NCBI GenBank assembly: GCA_030066265.1
Contig: JASJCF010000004.1
Coordinates: 1 to 45,753 of the forward strand
Source of the DNA: Acidimicrobiia bacterium
GTDB taxonomy: Bacteria; Actinomycetota; Acidimicrobiia; Spongiisociales; UBA5794
DNA length: 45,753 nucleotides
Direction of reading: 5' to 3'
Shown here: in pieces, positions 26,204-34,192 of the stretch
How the letters are laid out: every line of letters starts with the position of its first letter
Numbering within the stretch: the first letter of the stretch is position 1
Position numbers and translations under genes: made by a program
Notes under the pieces: generated by a model
What the model was told of the DNA's origin: nothing
What the model saw: the letters and a program-made list of their open reading frames with translations, nothing else
The model's database searches: none

Positions 26204-27619
26204 ATGCTGATCTTCGCCATCGTCGGAAGCATGCTGCTCGTGGGTGCGGTGGTGCTGGCCGCTGTCGCCATCCGGAGGAAGCGCGCCGATGCCAGGCTCG
26301 GCTACCTCGCGCAATACGATCAGCTGACCGGTCTCATCAACCGAACGCTGTTCCACGACCGGCTCAACGGGGCGCTCACGCGCGCCCGGCGGGATGGCGG
26401 GCTGGTGACCGTGATGTTCCTCGACATCGACGGCTTCAAAGGCATCAACGATCGCTTCGGCCACGCCGTGGGTGACGAGTTGCTCCGTCAGGTGGCCGCA
26501 CGACTGGTGTCGGTTCTGCGCGAGTCCGATTCGGTGGCACGCATCGGCGGTGACGAGTTCACGGTGGTCCTCGAAGGAGGGAAGCGGGTCGAGGACGCAG
26601 GGCAAGTCGCCTCGAAGATCCTCCGCGCCATCGGAACGCCCTTTTTGGTGGGCGATCGGGAGCTCGCTGTCACGACCTCCATCGGCATTGCGGTGTACCC
26701 GGTCGATGGAAACACCGCAGAGGACCTCGTCAAGGGTGCCGACACGGCGATGTACCAGGCCAAGGCGGCAGGTCGGAACACCTATCAGTACTTCACGAGG
26801 GCGCTCCGCGACCGGACCGCCGATCGGCTCGAGCTGCTCGATGAACTGCGCGCAGCACTCGAGAGTGGCGACCAGCTTCGTGTCGAATACCAGCCGAAGG
26901 TCGACGCGCGGCGGGGCGTCGTCATCGGACTCGAGGCCTTCATTCGTTGGGACCATCCCGAGCGTGGGCTCTTGATGCCTGGCACCTTCATTCCCCTTGC
27001 GGAGGAATCCGATCTCATCGTCCCCATGAGCGAATGGTTGCTCGACGAGGCATGCCTCGACATGAGAAGGTGGCTCGACGAGGGGATGCGCCCGATGCGT
27101 GTGGCGGTGAATGCCTCGGAGCGCCTCTTCCGGGACTCCAACCTGGTCGAGTCGATCGCCGTCGCCCTGGCCGCCGCAGACCTCGATCCCCGTCACCTCG
27201 AGATCGAGGTGACCGAACGCATGATCACCCAGGAGGCAGAGCGAGCGTCCCGGGCCATCGAGCGGCTTGCCGACATGGGCGTGCGGGTCTCCATCGACGA
27301 CTTCGGGACGGGGTACTCCTCGCTCAGGCATCTCCAGAGCCTGCCGGTCAGAGCGCTCAAGATCGATGATTCGTTCGTTCGCGATGTGGATCGACGCGAC
27401 GAAGCGCGCTCCATCGCATGTGCGATCATCGCCATCGCCAAGAGCTTCTCCCTCGAGGTCATCGCCGAGGGTGTCGAGACCGCCGAGGAGCTCGAAGCCC
27501 TCAGAGACATCGGGTGCGATCGAGTGCAGGGATACCTCGTCGCCCGCCCGCTGAGGCCCCAGGACGTACTCGAGTTCGTCGATGACTACGACCGGACCCT
27601 CTCGTTTCGGCCCGACTGA
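26204..27619 (+). CDS. membrane-anchored GGDEF-EAL protein (c-di-GMP turnover)
   Basis: This 471-residue protein makes and/or breaks cyclic di-GMP. One membrane segment (about residues 2-23) precedes the GGDEF domain (GGDEF at 115-119, with DIDGFKGIND metal-site residues near 70) and an EAL domain. In the EAL domain the signature reads EAF (244-246), but the other catalytic positions look intact: N in AVNAS, ExTE, DDFGTGYSSL, KIDDSF, EGVE and QGY. There is no PAS or other sensor. ATG 26132 would add 24 residues, but their third-position GC is low and they look non-coding, so I prefer ATG 26204. Transcription stops before the hairpin at 27629-27647. Confidence 0.9.
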   Translation: MLIFAIVGSMLLVGAVVLAAVAIRRKRADARLGYLAQYDQLTGLINRTLFHDRLNGALTRARRDGGLVTVMFLDIDGFKGINDRFGHAVGDELLRQVAARLVSVLRESDSVARIGGDEFTVVLEGGKRVEDAGQVASKILRAIGTPFLVGDRELAVTTSIGIAVYPVDGNTAEDLVKGADTAMYQAKAAGRNTYQYFTRALRDRTADRLELLDELRAALESGDQLRVEYQPKVDARRGVVIGLEAFIRWDHPERGLLMPGTFIPLAEESDLIVPMSEWLLDEACLDMRRWLDEGMRPMRVAVNASERLFRDSNLVESIAVALAAADLDPRHLEIEVTERMITQEAERASRAIERLADMGVRVSIDDFGTGYSSLRHLQSLPVRALKIDDSFVRDVDRRDEARSIACAIIAIAKSFSLEVIAEGVETAEELEALRDIGCDRVQGYLVARPLRPQDVLEFVDDYDRTLSFRPD

Positions 27620-27628
27620 TTCGGACTC

Positions 27629-27647
27629 GTCCGCTGACTCGGCGGAC
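27629..27647 (+). terminator. possible terminator hairpin after the GGDEF-EAL gene
   Basis: GTCCGC and GCGGAC form a 6-bp stem with a 7-base loop, starting 9 bases after the stop. There is no T-run, as is common for actinobacterial candidates. Confidence 0.35.
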
Positions 27648-27723
27648 CGGCGAACACGGGGTTGGCATAGCGAACCGGACGATTCCGGGCTCGACTGACG
27701 GCATCGAGGGGCTCATTGGACAG

Positions 27724-27769
27724 GATGGTCCTCCGGCGTGGGAGAATCCTCTGGACCATCAGAGAGGAC
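27724..27769 (+). promoter_or_regulatory. leader with two mutually exclusive pairings before the acyl-CoA synthetase gene
   Basis: GATGGTCC (27724-27731) can pair with GGACCATC (27753-27760). The overlapping GTCCTC (27728-27733) can instead pair with GAGGAC (27764-27769), which is the Shine-Dalgarno region of the gene starting at 27772. The two structures cannot coexist. Whether the left arm is transcribed is not known. Confidence 0.3.
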
Positions 27770-27771
27770 TC

Positions 27772-30528
27772 ATGACCACGACGATCGTGTCCGTCACCGT
27801 CGACCCCCCTCCGCCGGGCTATCCGATGGATTGGGAGCAGGACGTCATCCTGAAGGACGGGGAGACGGTTCGGATTCGCCCCATCGCACCCGACGATGCC
27901 GAAGGGTTGCAGGACCTGGTGCGTTCGATGTCGACGGAGAGCAGCTACTTCCGATTCTTCCGGGTGAAGAAGGAGCTCTCGGACGAGGAGCTCGAGGAGT
28001 TCACGCACATCGACTACGACACCCGGATGGCCCTGGTGGCCATCGTCGATGGCCGGATCGCCGGCGTGGGGCGCTACAACGCAGTCGAGGGCGACCCGAG
28101 CCGCGCCGAGGTGGCGTTTACGGTTGCAGACGGTTTGCAGGGCAAGGGCATCGGCACCATGCTGCTGTTCCGGCTGACCGCGTTCGCCCGCACGCGAGGG
28201 ATCACCGGCTTCCGCGCCTTCCTCCTTGCGGACAACCATGCGATGATGCGCGTGTTCCGGAACGCAGGCTTCATCCTCACGCGAGAGATCGACGAAGGGG
28301 TGTACACGGTCGATTTCCCCACGAAGGAATCGGATGCTGTGCTCGAGGCCGAGGGCGAGGCCGAGCGGAGGGCGACGGCAGCGAGCTTGATGCCCATCTT
28401 CTATCCCCAATCGGTGGCCGTCATCGGCGCAAGCCGGAATCGCGCCTCGATCGGTGGCCGCCTCTTCAGCAACATCATCGACGCCGACTATCGCGGGCCG
28501 GTGTATCCCGTGAACCCCAAGACCCCGTTCGTCCGCTCGATTCCCACGTACGCATCGGTCAAGGACATCCCGGTGCCGATCGATCTCGCATTCATCGTCG
28601 TGCCTGGGCCGCATGTGCTCGATGTCGTCCGAGAGTGCGCCGAGAAGGGGGTGCGTGGTCTCTGTGTCATCTCCGCTGGGTTCTCCGAGACCGGCGAGGA
28701 GGGGGCACAGGCCGAGGCCGAACTCCTCGAGGTCGTGCGCGAAGGCGGCATGCGCATGGTCGGACCGAACTGCATGGGGCTGCTCAACACCGATCAGGCG
28801 GTGAGCCTCGATGGGCAGTTCGGGCCACTCCCTGCGATCCCCGGGAACGTGGCGATGTCATCCCAATCCGGAGCGCTCGGCCTTGCGATCCTCGACTATG
28901 CGAGAGAGCTCGGGATCGGCATCTCGACCTTCGTCTCGGTCGGCAACAAGACCGATGTGTCCGGTAACGACCTCCTGCTGTTCTGGGAGGACGACCCGAA
29001 CACCGACGTGATCCTCCTCTACCTCGAGTCGTTCGGGAATCCGAGGCGCTTCGGGCGGATCGCCCGCCGCATCGGCAAACGCAAGCCCATCGTGGCGGTC
29101 AAGTCCGGCCGGACCGCAGCGGGCGCTCGTGCGGCTTCGAGCCACACCGGCTCGCTTGCCAGCCTCGACGTCGCCGTCGATGCCCTGTTCAACCAAGCCG
29201 GGGTGGTTCGGGTCGACACGCTCGAGGAGCTGTTCGATGTCACGTCGTTGCTCTCCAACCAACCGGCCCCGACTGGCCGTCGCGTGGGGCTGATCACCAA
29301 CGCCGGTGGGCCCGCGATCCTCGCCGTGGATGCCCTCGAATCTCAGGGCCTCGAAGTGCCACCGCTGTCCGAAGAGCTCCAAGCCAAGCTGCGCGAGTAC
29401 CTCCCGGCGGATGCATCCCCGACGAATCCCGTCGACATGATTGCGGCCGCAGGACCGGAGGAGTATCGGCGCACGATCGAACTCCTCATGGAGAGCGACG
29501 AGATCGACTCGCTCATCACGCTCTTCATCCCGGCATCGAACGTCGGCGTTCCCGAAACGGCGACCGCCATCAAAGAGGCGTTCGAGCAGTCACCCCACGA
29601 GAAGACCTTCCTGGCGGTCTACATGCACAGCGGCGGCGCTCCCACGGAGCTCAACAGCAAGACGGCCAAATTCCCGGTGTTCTCGTTCCCCGAGCGGGCC
29701 GCCAGGGCCCTCCGGAAGGCGGTCGTGTACTCCGAGTGGCTCGAGGAGCCGGTGGGCTCGGTCGTCGAGTTCGATGATGTCGATGCGCACGCGGCGCGCT
29801 CGATCATGGACGCCGCGTTGGAGTCGATCGATCCGGAAGGGGATTGGCTCGATCCCGATGCCGTGGATGGGCTGCTGGCCGCCTATGGGGTGCAGATCCC
29901 GAAGGCCGCCGTGGTCGAGTCGGTAGACGATGCCATTGCGTTTGCCGAGGACCTCGGCGGATCGGTGGTGCTCAAGGTGATCTCGCCATCGGCCGTGCAC
30001 AAATCCGATGTGGGCGGAGTGGCCTTGGACGTGAGCGGCGCAGAAGCCGTCAGGGCGGCGTATGAGCAGGTCACCGGCGCCGTTCCCGATCCGGAGGGTG
30101 TGCTCATCCAGGAGTTCGTGCCCGGCGGCCACGAGGTGCTCGTGGGCATGGTCGAGGATCCGAACTTCGGCCCGCTGATCGTGTTCGGTCTGGGCGGCGT
30201 CTTCGTGGAGTTGATCGGCGATGTCGCATTCCGCATCCACCCGATCACCGACGTCGATGCCAGGGAGATGATCGCCGAGGTGAAGTCGGGACGGCTCCTC
30301 GAGGGGTATCGCGGGGGAGAGCCCGGCGACATCGATGCGGTGGTGGACACGCTGCTGCGGGTCAATCAGCTCATCGAGGACATCCCGGAGATCCTCGAGA
30401 TGGATCTCAACCCGGTCAAAGTCGGCACTCCTGGAGACGGTGTGCGTATCGTGGACGCACGCATCAAGGTCAGGCCGGTCACGGGGAGCTGGATCCCATC
30501 GAGGACGGACCTGCCATCGGCGTTGTGA
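27772..30528 (+). CDS. GNAT acetyltransferase fused to NDP-forming acyl-CoA synthetase
   Basis: This 918-residue multidomain protein has a GNAT domain (about residues 25-185, acetyl-CoA loop VADGLQGKGIGT) and a CoA-binding domain (from about 205, SVAVIGASRN). A succinyl-CoA-ligase-like flavodoxin region carries H458 in SSHTGSLAS, the usual phospho-histidine site, and an ATP-grasp domain (about 690-905, VVLKVISPSAVHKSDVGGV) completes it. Relatives include E. coli Pat/YfiQ, a protein lysine acetyltransferase, where GNAT is C-terminal; here it is N-terminal. Because the His is present, ADP-forming acyl-CoA synthetase activity is possible as well as protein acetylation. AGAGAGGA precedes the ATG. 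The CBS-BON gene follows at 12 bases. Confidence 0.9.
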   Translation: MTTTIVSVTVDPPPPGYPMDWEQDVILKDGETVRIRPIAPDDAEGLQDLVRSMSTESSYFRFFRVKKELSDEELEEFTHIDYDTRMALVAIVDGRIAGVGRYNAVEGDPSRAEVAFTVADGLQGKGIGTMLLFRLTAFARTRGITGFRAFLLADNHAMMRVFRNAGFILTREIDEGVYTVDFPTKESDAVLEAEGEAERRATAASLMPIFYPQSVAVIGASRNRASIGGRLFSNIIDADYRGPVYPVNPKTPFVRSIPTYASVKDIPVPIDLAFIVVPGPHVLDVVRECAEKGVRGLCVISAGFSETGEEGAQAEAELLEVVREGGMRMVGPNCMGLLNTDQAVSLDGQFGPLPAIPGNVAMSSQSGALGLAILDYARELGIGISTFVSVGNKTDVSGNDLLLFWEDDPNTDVILLYLESFGNPRRFGRIARRIGKRKPIVAVKSGRTAAGARAASSHTGSLASLDVAVDALFNQAGVVRVDTLEELFDVTSLLSNQPAPTGRRVGLITNAGGPAILAVDALESQGLEVPPLSEELQAKLREYLPADASPTNPVDMIAAAGPEEYRRTIELLMESDEIDSLITLFIPASNVGVPETATAIKEAFEQSPHEKTFLAVYMHSGGAPTELNSKTAKFPVFSFPERAARALRKAVVYSEWLEEPVGSVVEFDDVDAHAARSIMDAALESIDPEGDWLDPDAVDGLLAAYGVQIPKAAVVESVDDAIAFAEDLGGSVVLKVISPSAVHKSDVGGVALDVSGAEAVRAAYEQVTGAVPDPEGVLIQEFVPGGHEVLVGMVEDPNFGPLIVFGLGGVFVELIGDVAFRIHPITDVDAREMIAEVKSGRLLEGYRGGEPGDIDAVVDTLLRVNQLIEDIPEILEMDLNPVKVGTPGDGVRIVDARIKVRPVTGSWIPSRTDLPSAL

Positions 30529-30540
30529 GGAGGTGAGTCG

Positions 30541-31158
30541 ATGCACGTGCGGGACCTCATGACCACGGACGTGGTCGCCGTCGCCCCGACGACGTCGACT
30601 CGCGATGCCGCACGCATGATGTTCCGCTATCGCATCTCCGGGCTGCCGGTGGTCGACGCCGAAGATCACGTCCTGGGAATCATCACCGAGGGTGACTTCC
30701 TCGCCATGGAACTCGAGCGTGTGGACCAGGGAGACGGCCCGAAGCTCGTCGGCGATGTGATGTCGCATTCCGTGCTCGCCGTCTCACCCGACCTCGAGGT
30801 GATGGAGGCTGCCCGCTACATGCACTCACACGGTGTGAAGCGCGTCCTCGTGATCGAAGAGGGGAAGATGGTCGGGATCCTCTCGCGTTTCGACATCGTC
30901 GCCGCCTTCACGAGACCCGACGATCTGATCGAGGACGAGATACGCGAGGACCTGATTCGGCGCGTGCTGTTCGTGGATCCCGAGACGGTCGATGTCCGGG
31001 TGTCCAACGGCGTCGTGACGCTCGTCGGCACCATCGGGACGCGCACCGAGGCTCGGCTGGTCGAGGAGCTGGCTGTTCGCCTGGACGGCGTCGTCGGAGT
31101 GGAGAATCGCCTTGGATGGCGTATCGACGACACGGGGTCCGATGCCGACGAGGCGTGA
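30541..31158 (+). CDS. CBS-pair and BON domain protein
   Basis: The 205-residue protein has two CBS motifs (about residues 1-57 and 67-125; VRDLMTTDVVAV and VGDVMSHSVLAV begin each) forming a Bateman module that usually binds adenine nucleotides. A BON domain (about 140-195; VDVRVSNGVVTLVGTI) follows. A strong AGGAGGTG site lies 5 bases before the ATG, and the gene is 12 bases after the acyl-CoA synthetase, so the two are co-transcribed. A role in sensing adenylate charge for that enzyme is a guess. It overlaps the hydrolase by 17 bases. Confidence 0.88.
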   Translation: MHVRDLMTTDVVAVAPTTSTRDAARMMFRYRISGLPVVDAEDHVLGIITEGDFLAMELERVDQGDGPKLVGDVMSHSVLAVSPDLEVMEAARYMHSHGVKRVLVIEEGKMVGILSRFDIVAAFTRPDDLIEDEIREDLIRRVLFVDPETVDVRVSNGVVTLVGTIGTRTEARLVEELAVRLDGVVGVENRLGWRIDDTGSDADEA

Positions 31159-31951
31159 GGGACATGGGGGCCTCCCCATCGCCCTCGACGGCACGACGGA
31201 GCGCGATCCAGAGTTCCTCTACGCCCACGCAAATGGTTTCTGCAAGGAGCTGTGGCGACCGGTCGCCCATCACGTCGGCGGTTCCCGATCGTGGTGGTCC
31301 ATGGATCTGCGCGGTCACGGCGACACGGGCGGTGGGTCCTTCCCGTATGGCTGGCACGTCCTCGCACTCGACATCCTCGCGGTGCTCGGCGACACCCGCG
31401 ATGTGGTGGGTGTCGGTCACTCGATGGGGGCTGCATCGCTGGCACGAGCCGAGATCCTGGAGCCAGGGACGTTCCGTCACCTCGTCCTGATCGAGCCCAT
31501 CTTGTTCCCGCCACCGCACGGCCGTACGAACATCCCGCTCGCCGACCTCGCCCAGCATCGGCGCTCGGTGTTCCCCGATCGCGATGCGACGCATCGGAGG
31601 TTCTCCCGAGGCGGGCCGTATGCGGCATGGGATCCCTTCGTCCTCGATCTCTACGTCGACCACGCATGGGGACCCGGGCCCGAAGGGTGGGAGATCAAGT
31701 GTGGCCCCGCCGTCGAGGCCGACTACTACCGAGAGGGCAACAACGTCGATACGTGGGATCGGCTGCCAGAGATCCAAGCGCCGGTGACGCTCGTTGCGGG
31801 TTCCGAGTCGGACACTCACACCGGTGAGTATCTACATGCGCTCGAGCGCAGATTCGCTGCGGTCGATCTCGTGGTGGTGGAGGACCACGGACATCTCGTG
31901 CCGATGGAATCGCCGCGATCCATCGCCGAGATCATCGACCGAGTGGCGTGA
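31142..31951 (+). CDS. alpha/beta hydrolase fold protein
   Basis: This 269-residue protein is a typical alpha/beta hydrolase. FLYAHANGFCKELW suggests the oxyanion region near residue 26, GHSMGA near 101 carries the nucleophile Ser, and DHGHLVPME near 249 carries the catalytic His. The acid is probably in the VAGSESD segment near 220. The substrate is unknown. The ATG at 31142 lies inside the end of the CBS-BON gene; no better start exists in the frame. The hairpin cluster begins one base after its stop codon. MenH is not supported: no men-gene adjacency and no MenH-specific residues that I can recognise. Confidence 0.82.
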   Translation: MPTRREGHGGLPIALDGTTERDPEFLYAHANGFCKELWRPVAHHVGGSRSWWSMDLRGHGDTGGGSFPYGWHVLALDILAVLGDTRDVVGVGHSMGAASLARAEILEPGTFRHLVLIEPILFPPPHGRTNIPLADLAQHRRSVFPDRDATHRRFSRGGPYAAWDPFVLDLYVDHAWGPGPEGWEIKCGPAVEADYYREGNNVDTWDRLPEIQAPVTLVAGSESDTHTGEYLHALERRFAAVDLVVVEDHGHLVPMESPRSIAEIIDRVA

Positions 31952-32141
31952 TCATGCGCATCGGCCGAAGCTGGATGTGCATGACCCGCTGACGAGCCCG
32001 GAGGGCTCGTCCAACGGATCGACCGAAGGTCGATGCGCAAGGTCCATGCGTAATCCGCGGACCAATCCGCAGGATTGGTCAACGCATCGGCCGAAGGCCG
32101 ATGCGCGGGCTCGTCCAACGGATCGACCGAGGGTCGATCCG
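31952..32141. repeat. cluster of six short hairpins
   Basis: Six foldbacks are packed in 190 bp. H1 is 31952-31984 (11 bp outer stem with one G-T, imperfect inner part). H2 is 31991-32011 (9 bp, GGA loop). H3 is 32018-32034 (7 bp, GAA). H4 is 32060-32080 (9 bp, GCA). H5 is 32083-32105 (10 bp, GAA). H6 is 32119-32141 (10 bp, GAG). H2 to H6 have perfect stems. On the + strand five of the six are closed as C(GNA)G; on the - strand the same tips read C(TNCG)G. The rest of 32142-32186 shows nothing I can call. Confidence 0.85.
32003..32039 (+). repeat. 37-bp direct repeat, copy 1
   Basis: The unit begins GGGCTCGTCCAACGGATC and contains hairpin H3. It matches copy 2 (32107-32143) at 35 of 37 positions. 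Confidence 0.85.
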
Positions 32142-32143
32142 CA
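32107..32143 (+). repeat. 37-bp direct repeat, copy 2
   Basis: It differs from copy 1 at two positions; one of them (G to C) restores pairing and lengthens the stem of H6 relative to H3. Confidence 0.85.
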
Positions 32144-32186
32144 GGAATACCGGGGCCGCACATCCGGTTTCCGCCTCCGGACCCTC

Positions 32187-32834
32187 ATGACGAGCAGCAT
32201 TCCCGACCGCATCCCCGACCTGATCGAGCAGCAGCGCCGAAGTCCATCCGGCATCGTCGCTTCGTTGGCGCCGAGCATCGGCTTCCTGGCCGCCAACAAC
32301 TGGTTCGGGCTGGTTGCCGGCATGGTGGCGGCGACCGTGCTCTCGGCTGCGTTGATTGCGATCCGCCGAGGTCGAGGCCAGGCGGTGGGCTGGCTCCTCC
32401 CGATCTCACTCGGGTACGTCATGGTGCGTGGCGTCGCCGGGGTGATGACCGGGTCTGAGAACGTGTTCTTCGGTTTCGGCGTCGCCACGAGCGCGGCCGT
32501 CGCCGTAGCCGTGGGCGTGTCCGCGTTCACACGACATCCGATCGCCGGATACCTGCTGCCGCTGGTCGTGCGCTATCGCCACCTCTCGATGGATCACCCG
32601 CTCTATCGCCGAGTCGCCGCACAGATCACCGTCGTATGGGCCATCGCTGAGCTGGCGTTGACGACGTGGGAGGCGTGGCATCTGAGCAACGTCACCGGCG
32701 CGCAGTTCCTGATCGATCGAACGCTCATCGGCTGGCCGGTGATGGCGGTCGTCATCTTCCTCCTCATCTTCTACGTCCGCTTCCGGCTCGACCCGCACGA
32801 GCGCCACCTGGCGTCGATGCCACAGACGGCGTAG
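32187..32834 (+). CDS. DUF3159-like integral membrane protein
   Basis: This 215-residue protein has about five or six hydrophobic segments after a short charged N-terminus (SSIPDRIPDLIEQQRR). The pattern, with LAPSIGFLAANNWFGL and a RRGRGQAVGWLLPI loop, resembles actinobacterial DUF3159 membrane proteins, which are of unknown function. No catalytic motif is seen. The frame stays open upstream through the hairpin cluster, but that stretch encodes low-complexity Arg/Pro/Thr and I do not count it as coding. No Shine-Dalgarno is clear before ATG 32187. It precedes menF by 41 bases. Confidence 0.7.
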   Translation: MTSSIPDRIPDLIEQQRRSPSGIVASLAPSIGFLAANNWFGLVAGMVAATVLSAALIAIRRGRGQAVGWLLPISLGYVMVRGVAGVMTGSENVFFGFGVATSAAVAVAVGVSAFTRHPIAGYLLPLVVRYRHLSMDHPLYRRVAAQITVVWAIAELALTTWEAWHLSNVTGAQFLIDRTLIGWPVMAVVIFLLIFYVRFRLDPHERHLASMPQTA

Positions 32835-32863
32835 ATCCCACCCGGCTCCACGGTGCTCGGCGG

Positions 32864-32869
32864 TACCCT
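32864..32869 (+). promoter_or_regulatory. -10 box for leaderless menF
   Basis: TACCCT ends 6 bases before the GTG start of menF; no Shine-Dalgarno is present. Confidence 0.5.
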
Positions 32870-32875
32870 CCCGTC

Positions 32876-34192
32876 GTGAACATTGTCACGTCCGATCAGG
32901 TTGCCCAGCTCGCCGATCAGCTCTCCAGCACCGGCGATCTTCGCATCGCACGGCTCGACGTCGACATCGATCCCTTCGACTTCGCTCGCACCGGGGCCGC
33001 CCTCGTGGATCGCGCCGTTGCGCTCTCGACGCCAAACGGTGACCGGCGAGTCGGATTGGGTACCGCTTGGCACACGCAGGCCTCGGGTCCCGGTCGATTC
33101 GGTGATGTCGCTCGTTCCCTCGGTGCCCTCCGGGATCGTGACGTCACGCTGTTTGCGGGCTACTCGTTCCTCGATGAGGTGAGGACCGACGGCCTGTGGC
33201 GTGACTACGCACCGGCGGAGGCCTTCTTGCCGCGCATCGGCATCGAACGCGTAGAGGGTGTCTCGCGGCTCTCGGTTGCCATTCCCCGCGGCGAGGATCC
33301 CGCACCGACACTGGACCTCCTCGCCTCGATGAAGCGCCCCGAGTGGCTCCCGGTGGTCGACTTCGGCGATCATGCCATCGAGTCGCACCCGACGGTGGCC
33401 GAGTGGGCGGGACTCGTCGAATCTGCCGTCAAGGCCATCGGCGCCGACGAGCTCGACAAGGTCGTGCTCGCCCGGTCGGTCCGGGTCGACAGCTCGGAAT
33501 CGGTCGCGATCCTCCGAGTGTTCCGGCAACTCGCCGTGTCCTACCCGCAGTGTTTCAACTTCGCCTGGAAGTCTCACAAGAGCGTCTTCATGGGGGCGAG
33601 CCCTGAGCTGCTGGCGAGCGTCCAGGACGGGGTGTTCACGTCGAATCCCCTCGCAGGTTCCGCTCCTCGAGGTGAGGGCGAAGACGAAGATGATGCCATC
33701 GGGCGGGCACTCCTCGGTTCGGTCAAGGACCAGGAGGAGCACCGGCTGGTCGTGGATGACATGCGGAACCGCCTCGGGGACGTGGTCACGGATCTCCACG
33801 TGCCCGAGCATCCCATCCTCAAGAAGATGGCGACGGTCCAACACCTGTCGACCACGCTCTCGGGCACGGTTGGGGCCGGAACCGGAGTATTGGACGTCGT
33901 CGCCGCCGTCCATCCGACGCCGGCTGTGGGCGGTGTCCCCAGGGAGGCCGCCGTCGAGTACATCGCAGCCAACGAGCGACTCGACCGAGGGTGGTATACG
34001 GGAGGTCTCGGCTGGATCACCCCGGGAGGCGACGGTGAGATCGCGATCGGCCTGCGTTGCGGGATCGTCAACGGGTCTCGGACCACCCTGTTCGCCGGCG
34101 CTGGGATCGTCGGAGACTCGGTCCCGCGAGACGAGGTCGGCGAGACCAGGCTGAAGCTCCGACCGCTACTGGATCTCGTCGCCTCGACGTAG
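32876..34192 (+). CDS. menF: isochorismate synthase
   Basis: MenF converts chorismate to isochorismate, the first step of menaquinone synthesis. The 438-residue chorismate-binding enzyme has LDKVVLARSV near residue 200, GASPELLAS near 240, SNPLAGSAPRGE near 257, EHRLVVDDM near 287 and the C-terminal HPTPAVGGVPRE near 345. RGWYTGGLGW near 370 completes the site. The GTG at 32876 has a -10 box but no ribosome site, suggesting leaderless mRNA. Anthranilate or salicylate synthase relatives are less likely given menD, menA, menB and menE next door. Its last 27 bases overlap the end of menD on the other strand. Confidence 0.92.
   Translation: MNIVTSDQVAQLADQLSSTGDLRIARLDVDIDPFDFARTGAALVDRAVALSTPNGDRRVGLGTAWHTQASGPGRFGDVARSLGALRDRDVTLFAGYSFLDEVRTDGLWRDYAPAEAFLPRIGIERVEGVSRLSVAIPRGEDPAPTLDLLASMKRPEWLPVVDFGDHAIESHPTVAEWAGLVESAVKAIGADELDKVVLARSVRVDSSESVAILRVFRQLAVSYPQCFNFAWKSHKSVFMGASPELLASVQDGVFTSNPLAGSAPRGEGEDEDDAIGRALLGSVKDQEEHRLVVDDMRNRLGDVVTDLHVPEHPILKKMATVQHLSTTLSGTVGAGTGVLDVVAAVHPTPAVGGVPREAAVEYIAANERLDRGWYTGGLGWITPGGDGEIAIGLRCGIVNGSRTTLFAGAGIVGDSVPRDEVGETRLKLRPLLDLVAST

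Noticed and set aside
31142-31951. MenH (SHCHC synthase)
   Set aside because: The alpha/beta fold fits, but the gene is coupled to the CBS-BON gene, not the men genes, and I see no MenH-specific signature.
31952-32141. CRISPR array
   Set aside because: Repeats are few, unequal and self-complementary, spacers are not of constant length, and no cas gene is present.
31980-32186. N-terminal extension of the DUF3159-like protein through the hairpin cluster
   Set aside because: The frame is open, but the peptide is Arg/Pro/Thr repeats derived from the hairpins, and the family usually starts near residue 1 of the called protein.
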